Virus record (IMG/VR): IMGVR_UViG_3300023301_000031
Coordinates: 1 to 40,001 of that record
Strand: one strand, 5' to 3'
From: a virus
DNA length: 40,001 nucleotides
Both the position numbers and the translations under genes were made by a program. The notes under the pieces are model-generated. The model saw only the letters and a list, made by a program, of their open reading frames with translations, had not been told where the DNA came from and did not search any database. Of this stretch, positions 26,621-35,664 are shown piece by piece. Positions within the stretch are counted from its first letter, which is position 1, and each line of letters starts with the position of its first letter.

Positions 26621-29600
26621 ATGAGCAATAAGACAGTAGCGTTAATAGAAGCTAAACCAAGTAGAAATGATTATACACAGCTTTTCGGCGGGGCCTTTGA
26701 GTTTGATAGGTTCTCTCTTACTTCCAATCGAGACGTTAAGAAAGTTTTGAAAGCAGATGTCGATATTGATATTGATCTAGACGCCTACGAGTGGGTAATC
26801 TTAGTAGGTTCTGAGCCTCTTAAGTATTATACTAAACTCAGCTCTATTACAGAGTATACAGGGCATATAGTAGATGATAAATTCCTTCCAGTCATTAACC
26901 CCGCTATGATAACTTTCAAACCCGAAGCTAAAAAGCCTTGGGAAGAGTCTAAAGGCAATATTATTAAGTACATTTCTGGTGAATTACAGAAAGTTCAGTA
27001 CGAGACTTCAGATTTTGTAGGTATTGAAGATAAGGACGAGGCTATGGCGTACCTCCAAGCCGCCTACGATCATCCAAATCCTTTCATAGCTCTTGACTCT
27101 GAATCATCTAACCTATATGCTAGAAATGGTTATATGATGGGCTTCTCAATAACTTATAAAGAGGATAGCGGGGCCTATATCTTAACAGACTGTATCGACG
27201 AAGAGGTTGAACAGTTAATGCAGAAAATCTTCAATAAAAAACTAGTTATTTTTCACAATGCTAAGTTCGATATAGTATGGTTTGAATACCATTTTGGTTT
27301 CGAGTTTCCTCACTTTGGGGATACGATGCTAATGCATTACACCTTAGATGAAACTCAAGGGACTCATGGTCTCAAGCAGTTAGCTCTTAAGTATACTAAG
27401 TATGGGGACTATGAAAAAGCTCAGAATGAGTGGATAGATCATTATTGCAAGAAGAATCGTATAAAGAAAAGGGACTTTACCTATGACTTAATCCCTTTTG
27501 ACATTATTAAAGTATATGCCTGCTTAACTCATGATAGTAAAGTACATATGTCGGATGGGTCTTGGGAAACTATAGGAGATTTAGTGCGCTCAAAGAGTAC
27601 TAAACAAGTACGATCTTACAATGAAGTCACTAGGGTAGTAGAGGATAAAAGGATAATAGGTTGGGTAAAACAAGCTCATAATTCAAAAGAATGGTTATGC
27701 CCCCAATTTTATAATACTCCTCAAGACCCCCATAAAATTTATGGCCCAAAATTTACCCCAGATCATAAACTATTCACTGAGGAAGGTTGGGTAGAAGCTC
27801 AAGACTTGGAAAAAGGGTCTAAGATACTATCAGAAAGCTTGAGTTATTCAGAGGATGCGTATCAAACCTTACTCGGATCTTTAATGGGAGATGGGTACTT
27901 TTCCTGTAGAAATAACAAGGGAGCTGGTTTCATTATTTCTCAAGCGGAGCCTAGAAAAAATTATGCTAAATTCAAAGCCGAACTACTAGGGGATAATGCC
28001 TTAAAAATACTTAAAGAAGGTAACAAAGAACCCCTACATCAATATGATATAAAGTACTCAGATGTATTAACCGAATATCTCAATTCTTTAGTATTTAGAG
28101 AAGGGTTTCAGGGCTCAAAACTATATTTATCTAAAAGGATACTAAGCACTTTAGACAGAAGAGCTTTAGCTATTTGGATAATGGATGATGGAAACTTGCC
28201 TGAGAACGGCGGACTACGTATCTGGTCAAGAACTGTAGGTAAAGAAGAGCAAATAAATGTTATAAATTGGGTCAACAGCTTAGGTCTACCCACCCCTAGG
28301 TACTTTGAAGACTCTAGTAAAAATAACCAATTTTTTACTTGGGGGGTTGAAGATACTCACATTATATCTAATGAACTAGCTGCGTACTTCCATGTGGATT
28401 GTGCTTATAAACTTAATACGGAAAAAACTATAGGTAGTTATATTTGGAGTACTAAAAGTACTAAGTACTTGTACCGAACGGTGACTAGTGTAAAATGTTG
28501 GTATCCTAGAACTAAAAGAGGGTATGCCACTAAGTGGTGTATTAATGTAGAGGATAATCATAATTTCTACACTAAAACAGGTTTAGTGCATAACTGTGTA
28601 GATACTGCAGTAACCTTCGCGTTGTATCTTAAATTCAAGCATTACTTAGATAAAAACGCGAAATTAACTGGAGTCTATAAGAACATCCTTATCCCTGGTT
28701 GTCGCTTCCTAGCCACTATTCAGGAGAATGGCGTTCCGTTCGATATGGTTAGACTAAAGTTCGGACAACAGTACATGGAAACGGAGATTAGAAAAGCTGA
28801 AGACGAGCTATCTAACTTCCCTGAGATTGCTGAATTTGAAAGGGTTGAGGGTAAACAGTTTAACCCCAATAGTACTCTTCAATTACGTAAACTTCTTTTC
28901 GACTACATCGGGTTAAAACCTACTGGAAAATTGACCGGAACTGGAAAGGCTTCCACAGATGCAGAAGTTCTAGGTCAGCTTGCAGAGTTACACCCAATAC
29001 CTAGACATATTCTAGCTATTCGTAAGAGTAGTAAAATTAAGAATACTTACTTAGATAAGATCATCCCACAATTAGACGCGGATGGTCGACTACGTACTAA
29101 CTTCAATCTTAGTAGTACAACTTCAGGTCGTTTGTCAAGTAGCGGTAAAATGAATATGCAGCAGTTGCCTCGTGATAATCCTGCGGTTAAGGGCTGTATC
29201 AAAGCAGCTCCTGGATATACAATAGTTGCAATGGACCTATCAACGGTAGAGATGTATATAGCCGCAGTCGTTTCAGGTGATTTAGAGCTTCAAGATGTTT
29301 TTCGTAGTGGGGGTAACTTTCATAGTCAGATAGCAAAAAAAGTATTCAAACTTGACTGTCCTGTAGAGGATGTTGCTGAACTTTATAGGGGTTTACGCCA
29401 GGCGGCTAAGGCAATTTCATTCGGTATTCTATATGGAGCTTCTGCGGGCAAGATTGCTGCAACTGTTAATGCAGAGATGGAAAATGTTGCTAAAGAGAAA
29501 GGAATACCTTTTAACAAGAGGGATTTAATAAGTACTCACCAAGCGCAAGAAACTATCAATGAATACTTCGGTACTTTCTGGAAGCTAAAGGAGTGGATTG

Positions 29601-30043
29601 ATGAAACACGAGACTTCATTAAAACTAAAGCATATGTATACTCACCTTTTGGAAGAAAGCGTCGCTTACCTAACGTTAAGTCCGATAACTCAGGCGTGCA
29701 AGGGCACGAGATTAGGAGTGGACTTAATTTTATTATACAGTCCACTGCTTCCGATGTTAACCTATTAGGTGCTATAGAAATGCAGGCTTACCTTGAGATA
29801 CTAGGTAGTAAAGCTAGGATATTTGCCCTTGTTCATGACTCAATCTTAGCAGAAGTGCCTGATGAAGAAGTAGATTCTTATAAAGAAAATCTACTTGGAT
29901 TTATTCAAAAGGATCGCGGGGTTTCAATTCCAGGCGTACCTATTGGTTGTGAGTTTGAAGTAGTAGCAGAAGACTATTCTAATGGTAAGTTTACTGACCA
30001 ATTCGGGGAGGAGTTCGAAGAATGGCAAAAGCAAGCAGCTTAA
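26621..30043 (+). CDS. family A DNA polymerase with intein
   Basis: The 1140-aa precursor is a 782-aa polymerase around a 358-aa intein. N-terminal 3'-5' exonuclease: LDSESS near 158, HNAKFDIVW near 214, and ExoIII YACVD rebuilt across the splice junction (299-301 and 660 on). Polymerase motif A AMDLSTVEMY near 870, motif B RQAAKAISFGILYG near 926, motif C LVHDS near 1070-1074. Motif C has HDS where most family A enzymes have HDE. It copies the phage genome. Start ATG at 26621 follows AAAGGAG. The position matches T5 D9. Confidence 0.93.
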   Translation: MSNKTVALIEAKPSRNDYTQLFGGAFEFDRFSLTSNRDVKKVLKADVDIDIDLDAYEWVILVGSEPLKYYTKLSSITEYTGHIVDDKFLPVINPAMITFKPEAKKPWEESKGNIIKYISGELQKVQYETSDFVGIEDKDEAMAYLQAAYDHPNPFIALDSESSNLYARNGYMMGFSITYKEDSGAYILTDCIDEEVEQLMQKIFNKKLVIFHNAKFDIVWFEYHFGFEFPHFGDTMLMHYTLDETQGTHGLKQLALKYTKYGDYEKAQNEWIDHYCKKNRIKKRDFTYDLIPFDIIKVYACLTHDSKVHMSDGSWETIGDLVRSKSTKQVRSYNEVTRVVEDKRIIGWVKQAHNSKEWLCPQFYNTPQDPHKIYGPKFTPDHKLFTEEGWVEAQDLEKGSKILSESLSYSEDAYQTLLGSLMGDGYFSCRNNKGAGFIISQAEPRKNYAKFKAELLGDNALKILKEGNKEPLHQYDIKYSDVLTEYLNSLVFREGFQGSKLYLSKRILSTLDRRALAIWIMDDGNLPENGGLRIWSRTVGKEEQINVINWVNSLGLPTPRYFEDSSKNNQFFTWGVEDTHIISNELAAYFHVDCAYKLNTEKTIGSYIWSTKSTKYLYRTVTSVKCWYPRTKRGYATKWCINVEDNHNFYTKTGLVHNCVDTAVTFALYLKFKHYLDKNAKLTGVYKNILIPGCRFLATIQENGVPFDMVRLKFGQQYMETEIRKAEDELSNFPEIAEFERVEGKQFNPNSTLQLRKLLFDYIGLKPTGKLTGTGKASTDAEVLGQLAELHPIPRHILAIRKSSKIKNTYLDKIIPQLDADGRLRTNFNLSSTTSGRLSSSGKMNMQQLPRDNPAVKGCIKAAPGYTIVAMDLSTVEMYIAAVVSGDLELQDVFRSGGNFHSQIAKKVFKLDCPVEDVAELYRGLRQAAKAISFGILYGASAGKIAATVNAEMENVAKEKGIPFNKRDLISTHQAQETINEYFGTFWKLKEWIDETRDFIKTKAYVYSPFGRKRRLPNVKSDNSGVQGHEIRSGLNFIIQSTASDVNLLGAIEMQAYLEILGSKARIFALVHDSILAEVPDEEVDSYKENLLGFIQKDRGVSIPGVPIGCEFEVVAEDYSNGKFTDQFGEEFEEWQKQAA
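27521..28594 (+). mobile_element. LAGLIDADG intein in DNA polymerase
   Basis: Precursor residues 301-658. It starts CLTHDSKV and ends GLVHN followed by extein Cys. A block B-like TPDHKLF motif is present. Two LAGLIDADG motifs (LLGSLMGDG and LAIWIMDDG) mark a homing endonuclease. All splice residues (C1, H-N, +1 Cys) look intact. The insertion point is the ExoIII motif of the exonuclease domain. Confidence 0.92.
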
Positions 30044-30186
30044 ATAACTGTAGTTGTGGCAGAGAGCCTAAACTAATGAGAAGTGGAAGCTATATATTCT
30101 ACCAGTGTTGTGGGGTAATGGGAAGCTTCCCCGGCTCTGAGGATGAACAAACCGCAAAAGAGATGTGGAATATTAATAATAAATAA
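30022..30186 (+). CDS. Lar-like zinc-ribbon protein (54 aa)
   Basis: The pattern NCSCGREPKLM, then YIFYQCCGVMG and AKEMWNINN matches the layout of the Lar/restriction-alleviation zinc ribbon (CPFCG...C..CG...A...WN), with CSC and CC in place of two CxxC. Lar proteins modulate type I restriction in E. coli; activity here is only a possibility. It starts within the polymerase gene end and has a TAATG overlap with the next. Confidence 0.6.
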   Translation: MAKASSLNNCSCGREPKLMRSGSYIFYQCCGVMGSFPGSEDEQTAKEMWNINNK

Positions 30187-30677
30187 TGGTAATACACTAC
30201 AAGCAATTCGGGTTAATTAACTTTCCTATATTCGGGCTCCCGTCAGATGATTTAGAAGTCACTGACGGGCTCCTGAGGCTGGAGAACCTTGTAGTGGATG
30301 ATAGAAACCAGATCGGTGATACGCTAGGTAAGCGCCGATTACAAACTTTTCACCAATTATTACCATTACATGCGTGCTATGAGGACATTACAGGCCTTAT
30401 TAGAGCCAAACATAAAATATTTGTAGATAATAAAGGCTACTGCTTTATTTATGAGAAAACTAGATTTTTCCCTGTTAAATATCATAGAATAATAAAGGAG
30501 GATAGGAAAGATATTGCTACAGTACTAAAGGTATCAACTATACCTTTTCCAGTGATCGTAAAAAGACCACCACCCCCTGGGAAGACTTGGGTAGGAATGT
30601 TATACTTAAATAAAAAACCCTGGATTCCCTACGAGTACTCCGAAACTCAGAGTACGACAACTCGAAGGAAAATTTAA
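30186..30677 (+). CDS. hypothetical protein (163 aa)
   Basis: TAATG overlaps at both ends place it firmly in the replication operon between polymerase and the PhoH-like gene. It contains VKRPPPPGKTWVGMLYLN near the C-terminus, and a basic tail (TTTRRKI). Mixed alpha/beta composition; no known motif. Confidence 0.6.
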   Translation: MVIHYKQFGLINFPIFGLPSDDLEVTDGLLRLENLVVDDRNQIGDTLGKRRLQTFHQLLPLHACYEDITGLIRAKHKIFVDNKGYCFIYEKTRFFPVKYHRIIKEDRKDIATVLKVSTIPFPVIVKRPPPPGKTWVGMLYLNKKPWIPYEYSETQSTTTRRKI

Positions 30678-31354
30678 TGAGCAAAAAAAGTCGTGGAAAA
30701 AAGCCAGATACCTTTGACCTAGCAGATGTTCAACCTCTAACTGAGAATCAATTAAAAGCTTTTAAAAGCAACAAGAATCTCATATTAAGCGGCTCTGCAG
30801 GTACAGGGAAAAGTTTTTTGGCTTGCTATTTTGCATGTGAAGGTATGGTAAAGAAAAAGAAAGATAATATAGTACTGATTAGAAGTGCTGTACCTACGAG
30901 AGACTTGGGGTTCCTCCCAGGCAACGATAAAGAAAAAGCTAGAATTTATGAAGAACCTTATTATGATATTTTTGCTGAGATTCTACAACGAGGGGATGCC
31001 TACGAACTATTAAAAAAGAAAGATGCGTTAGAGTTTATGACAACATCTTACATGCGTGGGTTGACTTTTAGAGATTGTACTATCTTTATGGATGAATGTC
31101 AAAATGCAACTTTCCAGGAATTAGACTCTGTAATTACTAGAGTGGGAGAGAACTGTAGAGTTATAATCTGTGGAGACTTTAAACAAGCAGACCTTAAGAA
31201 GAATGGTTTATTAAAGTTTATCACAATACTATCCAGAATGGATAAAGACTTTGATCATATTGAGTTCACAGTTGATGATATTGTGAGAAGTGAATTCGTT
31301 AAATCTTATCTTAAAACAAAAGAGGCTTATGAAAAAAGCGGTATTGAGCAATAG
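30677..31354 (+). CDS. PhoH-like P-loop ATPase
   Basis: 225 aa. Walker A GSAGTGKSF near residues 38-46, the segment NIVLIRSAVPTRDLGFLPG after it (RSAVxxRDLGFLPG is typical of phage PhoH) and Walker B IFMDECQNA near 136-144. PhoH-like proteins are ATPases, often linked to RNA or DNA unwinding; the phage role is not settled. It overlaps the next gene by 26 nt. Confidence 0.9.
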   Translation: MSKKSRGKKPDTFDLADVQPLTENQLKAFKSNKNLILSGSAGTGKSFLACYFACEGMVKKKKDNIVLIRSAVPTRDLGFLPGNDKEKARIYEEPYYDIFAEILQRGDAYELLKKKDALEFMTTSYMRGLTFRDCTIFMDECQNATFQELDSVITRVGENCRVIICGDFKQADLKKNGLLKFITILSRMDKDFDHIEFTVDDIVRSEFVKSYLKTKEAYEKSGIEQ

Positions 31355-32615
31355 AATATTCTTAGAGACAACTCCTGAGCTACAAGAAGCAATACGTAAG
31401 GAACTATCTTATACTATTGCTTCTTATAAAGCGGACGAGCCTCCTATTACTATCCGTAATATGTCTCTAATACGCCCTGGGTTAGTAAGTATACCTTCTG
31501 GACGTATGGACTTAATACCTAAAGGGTATGAAGTCATTGATAAGCGTATTGAAAACCGAGTAGAGTTCCCTGACTTCCAGGGAACTCTACGTTCAAGTCA
31601 GCAAGCAATATATAATGAAATCGAAGACAGTGCTATTATTAATGCGTGGGTGTCTTTTGGAAAGACATTCACAGCCTTAGCAATAGCGGGGCTGTTCGGT
31701 CAAAAAACCTTAGTAGTTACTCATACTGTACCATTACGGAATCAATGGGTTAGAGAAATAGAAAAAGTGTATGGATTTACACCTGGCATTATTGGCTCCG
31801 GTAAATTCAATATTAGCACCCCGATTGTAGTTGGTAATGTGCAGAGCCTTTATAAATGTATGGATCAGATATATAAAACCTTTGGGACAGTCATATTGGA
31901 CGAAATGCATCACGTTAGTTCACCTACCTTCTCCAGAATACTAGATAAGAGTTGTGCTAGGTATAAGTTAGGGTTATCTGGAACTATTGAAAGAAAAGAT
32001 GGTAAACACGTGGTATTTAGGGATTACTTTGGAAACAAGTTATTCCAACCCCCAAAAGAAAACTATATGGTTCCTGCAGTACATATTTACCCCTCAGAGA
32101 CCCGACTACCCGACGGGGCCTCAGTACCTTGGGCAAAGCGGATAAATGCTATAGCTTATAATGATGAGTACCAGCACTCTGTTGCTATGATAGCCTCCGC
32201 ATACGCAGCTAACGGGCATAATGTACTAGTAGTATCGGATAGAGTAGCATTTCTAAAGAACTGTGCTGAATTAGTAGGGGATAATGCAATCTGTATTACA
32301 GGTGACGTAGGTCACGAGGACCGTGAAACACTACTAGAAGAAGTAGGTAAGAATGGTAAAAACATACTCTTCGGAACCCAGAGTATATTTTGTGAGGGTA
32401 TATCAAAGAATGAATTAAGTTGTATAATATTAGCTACTCCTATCAATAACGAGCCATTATTAACTCAACTAGTCGGGCGTGTGATTCGTGAATTAAAGGG
32501 TAAGAAGCAACCTATAGTAGTGGATATAAATTTAAAAGGAAACACAGCCCGGAGACAAAATCAAGAACGTCTAGGCTTCTATATGAAAATGGGTTGGGAA
32601 ATTAAAAAATTATGA
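31329..32615 (+). CDS. SF2 DNA helicase (D10-like)
   Basis: 428 aa. Motif I AWVSFGKTF near residue 98, motif II VILDEMHH near 183, motif III LSGTIERKD near 217, and motif VI QLVGRVIR near 380. This is the DEAD/DExH UvsW/RecG-like fold that remodels DNA branches; its position matches T5 D10. ATG at 31329 follows AGAGG; the reading frame is open upstream but overlaps the PhoH-like gene. Confidence 0.88.
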   Translation: MKKAVLSNRIFLETTPELQEAIRKELSYTIASYKADEPPITIRNMSLIRPGLVSIPSGRMDLIPKGYEVIDKRIENRVEFPDFQGTLRSSQQAIYNEIEDSAIINAWVSFGKTFTALAIAGLFGQKTLVVTHTVPLRNQWVREIEKVYGFTPGIIGSGKFNISTPIVVGNVQSLYKCMDQIYKTFGTVILDEMHHVSSPTFSRILDKSCARYKLGLSGTIERKDGKHVVFRDYFGNKLFQPPKENYMVPAVHIYPSETRLPDGASVPWAKRINAIAYNDEYQHSVAMIASAYAANGHNVLVVSDRVAFLKNCAELVGDNAICITGDVGHEDRETLLEEVGKNGKNILFGTQSIFCEGISKNELSCIILATPINNEPLLTQLVGRVIRELKGKKQPIVVDINLKGNTARRQNQERLGFYMKMGWEIKKL

Positions 32616-32956
32616 AAACATTAACAGAATTATATAAAGAGCAGCACGAAGCTAATTTAGTATCTCTGAAAATTAATGAACAGATTAGAGCTAGGAAAAG
32701 TGAGATAGTAGTTCAATGCGAATCTAGTTCTATTGGGGATGGCTGTGGACAAGGGCATAAAATAAAAGACTTAGTTTATATTCAAACTTATTGGTATACA
32801 CCCCCTAGGGGGTGTACTGGGGGAGATTATTGGAATATGGGGGAAGGCCGTTTTACTTGTCCTACTTGTGGCTGTATAAATAGGCTTTATAACAGACCTG
32901 ATATTGAAGAGAAAAAACCTATGTTTAAAGAAGTTGTTAAATATTATAAAAATTAA
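32612..32956 (+). CDS. zinc-binding hypothetical protein, paralogue 1
   Basis: 114 aa. CESSSIGDGCGQ near residues 31-42 and CPTCGCINRLYNRP near 84-97 are likely zinc ligands, flanking an aromatic YIQTYWYTPP segment. The tandem gene at 32972 has the same order and about half its residues. It overlaps the helicase gene by ATGA. Confidence 0.7.
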   Translation: MKTLTELYKEQHEANLVSLKINEQIRARKSEIVVQCESSSIGDGCGQGHKIKDLVYIQTYWYTPPRGCTGGDYWNMGEGRFTCPTCGCINRLYNRPDIEEKKPMFKEVVKYYKN

Positions 32957-32971
32957 TAGGAGATATAACTT

Positions 32972-33325
32972 ATGGAAGACTTATCTAAACTAAAAGACTT
33001 GTCTGAGCTAGAAACGGAAGCTAAAGAAGTCCTTGATATTATTAATGATCAAATCCTAGAAGAGGATGATCCAACGTTAGTTAAATGCGAGTCTAGTTCT
33101 ATTGGGGATGGTTGTGGTCAAGCGCTAGAAATAACCGACTTAGTTTATATTCAAACTCATTATTACGTTCCCCCTAATGATAGTGAGGAGGGTGATTATT
33201 GGAGTGCTGGGGAGGGTAGATTTATTTGCTCTTCTTGCGGGTGTATAAATAGGCTTTATAACAGGCCAAGTATTGAGGGGAGAAAGAAATTATTCAAGTC
33301 AGTTAAAAACGAATACAAAGCTTGA
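32972..33325 (+). CDS. zinc-binding hypothetical protein, paralogue 2
   Basis: 117 aa. It shares CESSSIGDGCGQ, LVYIQT, GDYW, GEGRF and CGCINRLYNRP with the gene before, so the pair comes from a tandem duplication that has since diverged at the ends. Function unknown. AGGAG precedes the start. The operon ends here, before a new promoter. Confidence 0.7.
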   Translation: MEDLSKLKDLSELETEAKEVLDIINDQILEEDDPTLVKCESSSIGDGCGQALEITDLVYIQTHYYVPPNDSEEGDYWSAGEGRFICSSCGCINRLYNRPSIEGRKKLFKSVKNEYKA

Positions 33326-33334
33326 AAATAGTTC

Positions 33335-33363
33335 TTGACTTTATGTCTCCTTTAGTATATAAT
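33335..33363 (+). promoter_or_regulatory. sigma70 promoter
   Basis: TTGACT at 33335-33340, 17-bp spacer, TATAAT at 33358-33363. Confidence 0.9.
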
Positions 33364-33443
33364 GGTTTTATAAATTAAAGGAGATATTAACGAGGTAAAG
33401 AAGTAAAACAAAAAACTAGTATTGATAAAATTGAGGGATTAAA

Positions 33444-33605
33444 ATGAGAAAAATATCCGAATTAAAAGAAATTTGGTGTATGTGCCTTGAGTTAGAACAC
33501 GTAGCTAGAGATGGTTTTTCTACTTGTTCTATATGTGGAGGTAGGGACGCTTATGGTGGAGCAAAATCACGCCCTACTAACAAACATAAAGTAGTAAATA
33601 AATGA
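33444..33605 (+). CDS. 53-aa zinc-finger-like protein
   Basis: Contains WCMCLELEH near residues 11-19 and CSICGGRDAYG near 32-42, a likely four-Cys (or Cys/His) metal site, with a basic C-terminus. GAGGG precedes the ATG. It overlaps the methyltransferase start (ATGATG). Function unknown. Confidence 0.6.
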   Translation: MRKISELKEIWCMCLELEHVARDGFSTCSICGGRDAYGGAKSRPTNKHKVVNK

Positions 33606-34423
33606 TGAATGTACTCAGCCTATTTGACGGAATATCAGTAGCAAAGCAAGCTTTAGTAGATTTAGGTATAGAACACACTTATATTTCTGCTGAGATTGAC
33701 AAGTATGCTATTGCTATATCTGAAAAGAATCATCCTGACATATTTAGGCTTGAAGATGTCTGTGATATTGAGTCTAGGGATTTTGATGAAGATATTGATC
33801 TTTTAGTAGGAGGCTCACCCTGCCAAGGGTTCTCTTTACAAGGGCTACAGAAAGGCTTAGAGGATGATCGCTCAGGCCTAGTAGCTGAATATATTAGACT
33901 AAAGAATGAGCTAAATCCTAAGTACTTCCTCTTAGAGAATGTTAAGATGAAACAAGAGTGTGAAGACTTCATCTCAAAAGCTATGGGAGTCAAGCCTTAC
34001 AAAATCAATTCTTTAAACTTTGTTAATCAGTCTAGACTACGATTGTACTGGACTAATATCCCTATTGGAGAGCTACCAGAACAGCCACCTTGGGCTTTTA
34101 GAACCCCAGAGGGTTATGTTTCTGGAACAGCTCGTAAAGGGCCGCCTAGGAAAGTTATATTCACTCCTCACTTTGGTTGTTTAACGGCTTCATACTACAA
34201 AGGTGTCCGCGCGGATGGGCGTCCGTTAATAACTAAAGCCGAAGGTGAATATGATGAAATACTAGACCAGTTTCGTAAACTAACCCCAGAAGAGTGTGAA
34301 GTAATGCTACAAGGGCTCCCACACGGGTATACCTCAGGTGTTTCTAACACACAAAGGTATAAGTCCTTAGGGAATGCCTTTACTTTACCTGTAATTAAAC
34401 ATATATTTAAGGGGTTATTATGA
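33602..34423 (+). CDS. DNA (cytosine-5) methyltransferase
   Basis: 273 aa. Motif I LSLFDGIS (5-12), motif IV GGSPCQGFS with catalytic C74, motif VI LLENVKM near 110, motif VIII QSRLRLYW near 140, and motif X RYKSLGNAF near 256-264. It transfers a methyl group from SAM to C5 of cytosine. The target recognition region between VIII and X is short. No cognate restriction enzyme lies nearby, so protection of phage DNA from host restriction is likely. Confidence 0.92.
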   Translation: MMNVLSLFDGISVAKQALVDLGIEHTYISAEIDKYAIAISEKNHPDIFRLEDVCDIESRDFDEDIDLLVGGSPCQGFSLQGLQKGLEDDRSGLVAEYIRLKNELNPKYFLLENVKMKQECEDFISKAMGVKPYKINSLNFVNQSRLRLYWTNIPIGELPEQPPWAFRTPEGYVSGTARKGPPRKVIFTPHFGCLTASYYKGVRADGRPLITKAEGEYDEILDQFRKLTPEECEVMLQGLPHGYTSGVSNTQRYKSLGNAFTLPVIKHIFKGLL

Positions 34424-34629
34424 GTATAATTGATGAAATAGGAGAAGCGAGGGTTAGTTTCATAGAAGCAAATGGGTATGATCCTACTAGAGTATATATA
34501 GGATATACTGAAGAAAGACATATAAAAGTATGGCTGAAGAGTATAAACGATACTTCTAAAGGTATTATGTTAATAGACGGGATGACGGTTTTTATAGTAA
34601 ATGAATCCACCCACCTATATGCATGTTAG
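34420..34629 (+). CDS. hypothetical protein (69 aa)
   Basis: ATGA overlap with the methyltransferase gene. Mixed alpha/beta (RVYIGYTEERHIKVWLKSIN) with no motif recognised. It is followed by a short gap with its own AAGGAG for the next gene. Confidence 0.5.
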   Translation: MSIIDEIGEARVSFIEANGYDPTRVYIGYTEERHIKVWLKSINDTSKGIMLIDGMTVFIVNESTHLYAC

Positions 34630-34662
34630 AGCGGGCTGGTTAATATTAAGGAGATCAGACAA

Positions 34663-34905
34663 ATGAGAGAATCAGTATTAGAATTAGCAAATCATATGGA
34701 ATTAGTACTAAAGAAAAATGATCATAAAATGGGATGGAGTGGCCTTTCTATAAAAACTCTTCTATGTATGGTAAAAAATGAAGTAGACGAGTTAGAGGAG
34801 GCTTTAGATAACTGTAACCCTGTGGAAACTATTAAAGAGGCCGTTGATGTGGCTAATTTCTGTATGATGATTAGGGAGAATATAGTAAGGAGAAATTTAG
34901 AATGA
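34663..34905 (+). CDS. MazG-like NTP pyrophosphohydrolase
   Basis: 80 aa. KNEVDELEEAL near residues 38-48 followed by EAVDVANFCMMI near 59-70 gives the EExxE-12-28-ExxD layout of all-alpha NTP pyrophosphohydrolases. These enzymes hydrolyse dNTPs or alarmones; phage members may control (p)ppGpp or dNTP pools. It is short for the family but has the key acidic residues. Overlaps the next gene by 4 nt. Confidence 0.7.
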   Translation: MRESVLELANHMELVLKKNDHKMGWSGLSIKTLLCMVKNEVDELEEALDNCNPVETIKEAVDVANFCMMIRENIVRRNLE

Positions 34906-35270
34906 AAACTATAATTGCAGGGTCTAGAGACCTCACAGAAGAGCACATGTTAGAGGCTTTAGATGCTTGTCCTTTCATTAGTAAGGTTACTACAGTAGTG
35001 AGTGGTACTGCTAGAGGTATAGATAGGAGTGGTGAAGATTGGGCTAAACTCAATAACATGCCTATTGTTCGATTTCCTGCGGATTGGGCAAGATTTAAAC
35101 AGGGGGCTGGACGACTTCGTAACAAAGAGATGGCAGAATTTGCCGATGCCCTGATTGCAGTATGGGATGGGAAGTCTCCAGGAACTAAAAATATGATAGG
35201 GACTGCTAAAGGTATGGGTCTCTACGTCTATGTATACAACGCTAGTACTAAAGATGGGTGGATTGAGTGA
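34902..35270 (+). CDS. SLOG-family (DUF2493/YspA-like) nucleotide-binding protein
   Basis: 122 aa. GSRD at residues 7-10, VVSGTARGIDRSGEDWA near 33-49, FPADWARFKQGAGRLRN near 58-74, and ALIAVWDGKSPGT near 83-95 match DUF2493 of the SLOG Rossmann-like superfamily, which binds nucleotide-derived ligands. Some SLOG proteins act in defence signalling; the phage role is unknown. Confidence 0.85.
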   Translation: MKTIIAGSRDLTEEHMLEALDACPFISKVTTVVSGTARGIDRSGEDWAKLNNMPIVRFPADWARFKQGAGRLRNKEMAEFADALIAVWDGKSPGTKNMIGTAKGMGLYVYVYNASTKDGWIE

Positions 35271-35298
35271 ACATCAAAACTATAAAGGAGCTAAGAAA

Positions 35299-35502
35299 AT
35301 GACAAAAGCTATTAGAATTGAAAATGCAGATACATCAGATTGGGAAGTAGTTGTACAAGTTTGGAATATACATCAAGAGGGTCCAGATGCTTTAGTTAAT
35401 GAATATATCCTTAAATACCCAACAGCCATGCTTGAAGAGTATATTCATGGTACTCAGTACCTGATTATTAAAGAAAGTACAGATCAGCATCACACCTACT
35501 AA
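35299..35502 (+). CDS. conserved phage hypothetical protein (67 aa)
   Basis: Begins MTKAIRIENADTSDWEVVVQ, a beta-rich pattern I associate with short proteins found in many tailed phages. Function unknown. ATG at 35299 follows AAGGAG; the upstream in-frame part overlaps the SLOG gene. Confidence 0.65.
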   Translation: MTKAIRIENADTSDWEVVVQVWNIHQEGPDALVNEYILKYPTAMLEEYIHGTQYLIIKESTDQHHTY

Positions 35503-35516
35503 GAAAGGTAATAGTT

Positions 35517-35618
35517 ATGGTAGAAAAACGAAAGAAGATTATAGAAAATAAAGATTTTCGAGAGGCTCAATACGCTATTTTAACTAGGATATTTAGCTTA
35601 CCTATAAAAAGTTCTTGA
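35517..35618 (+). CDS. 33-aa basic peptide
   Basis: MVEKRKKIIENKDFREAQ start, amphipathic helix, ending FSLPIKSS. AGAAAGG precedes it. Its TGA lies in the -35 box of the next promoter, as with two other genes. Could be a real small protein or a chance ORF; the repeated stop/-35 arrangement favours a real gene. Confidence 0.45.
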   Translation: MVEKRKKIIENKDFREAQYAILTRIFSLPIKSS

Positions 35619-35643
35619 CAATTTTGGTTAAATGATGTATAAT
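35615..35643 (+). promoter_or_regulatory. sigma70 promoter of the ssDNA-binding protein operon
   Basis: TTGACA at 35615-35620, 17-bp spacer, TATAAT at 35638-35643. Confidence 0.92.
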
Positions 35644-35664
35644 AGTATTTCAAATGGTGGAAAA

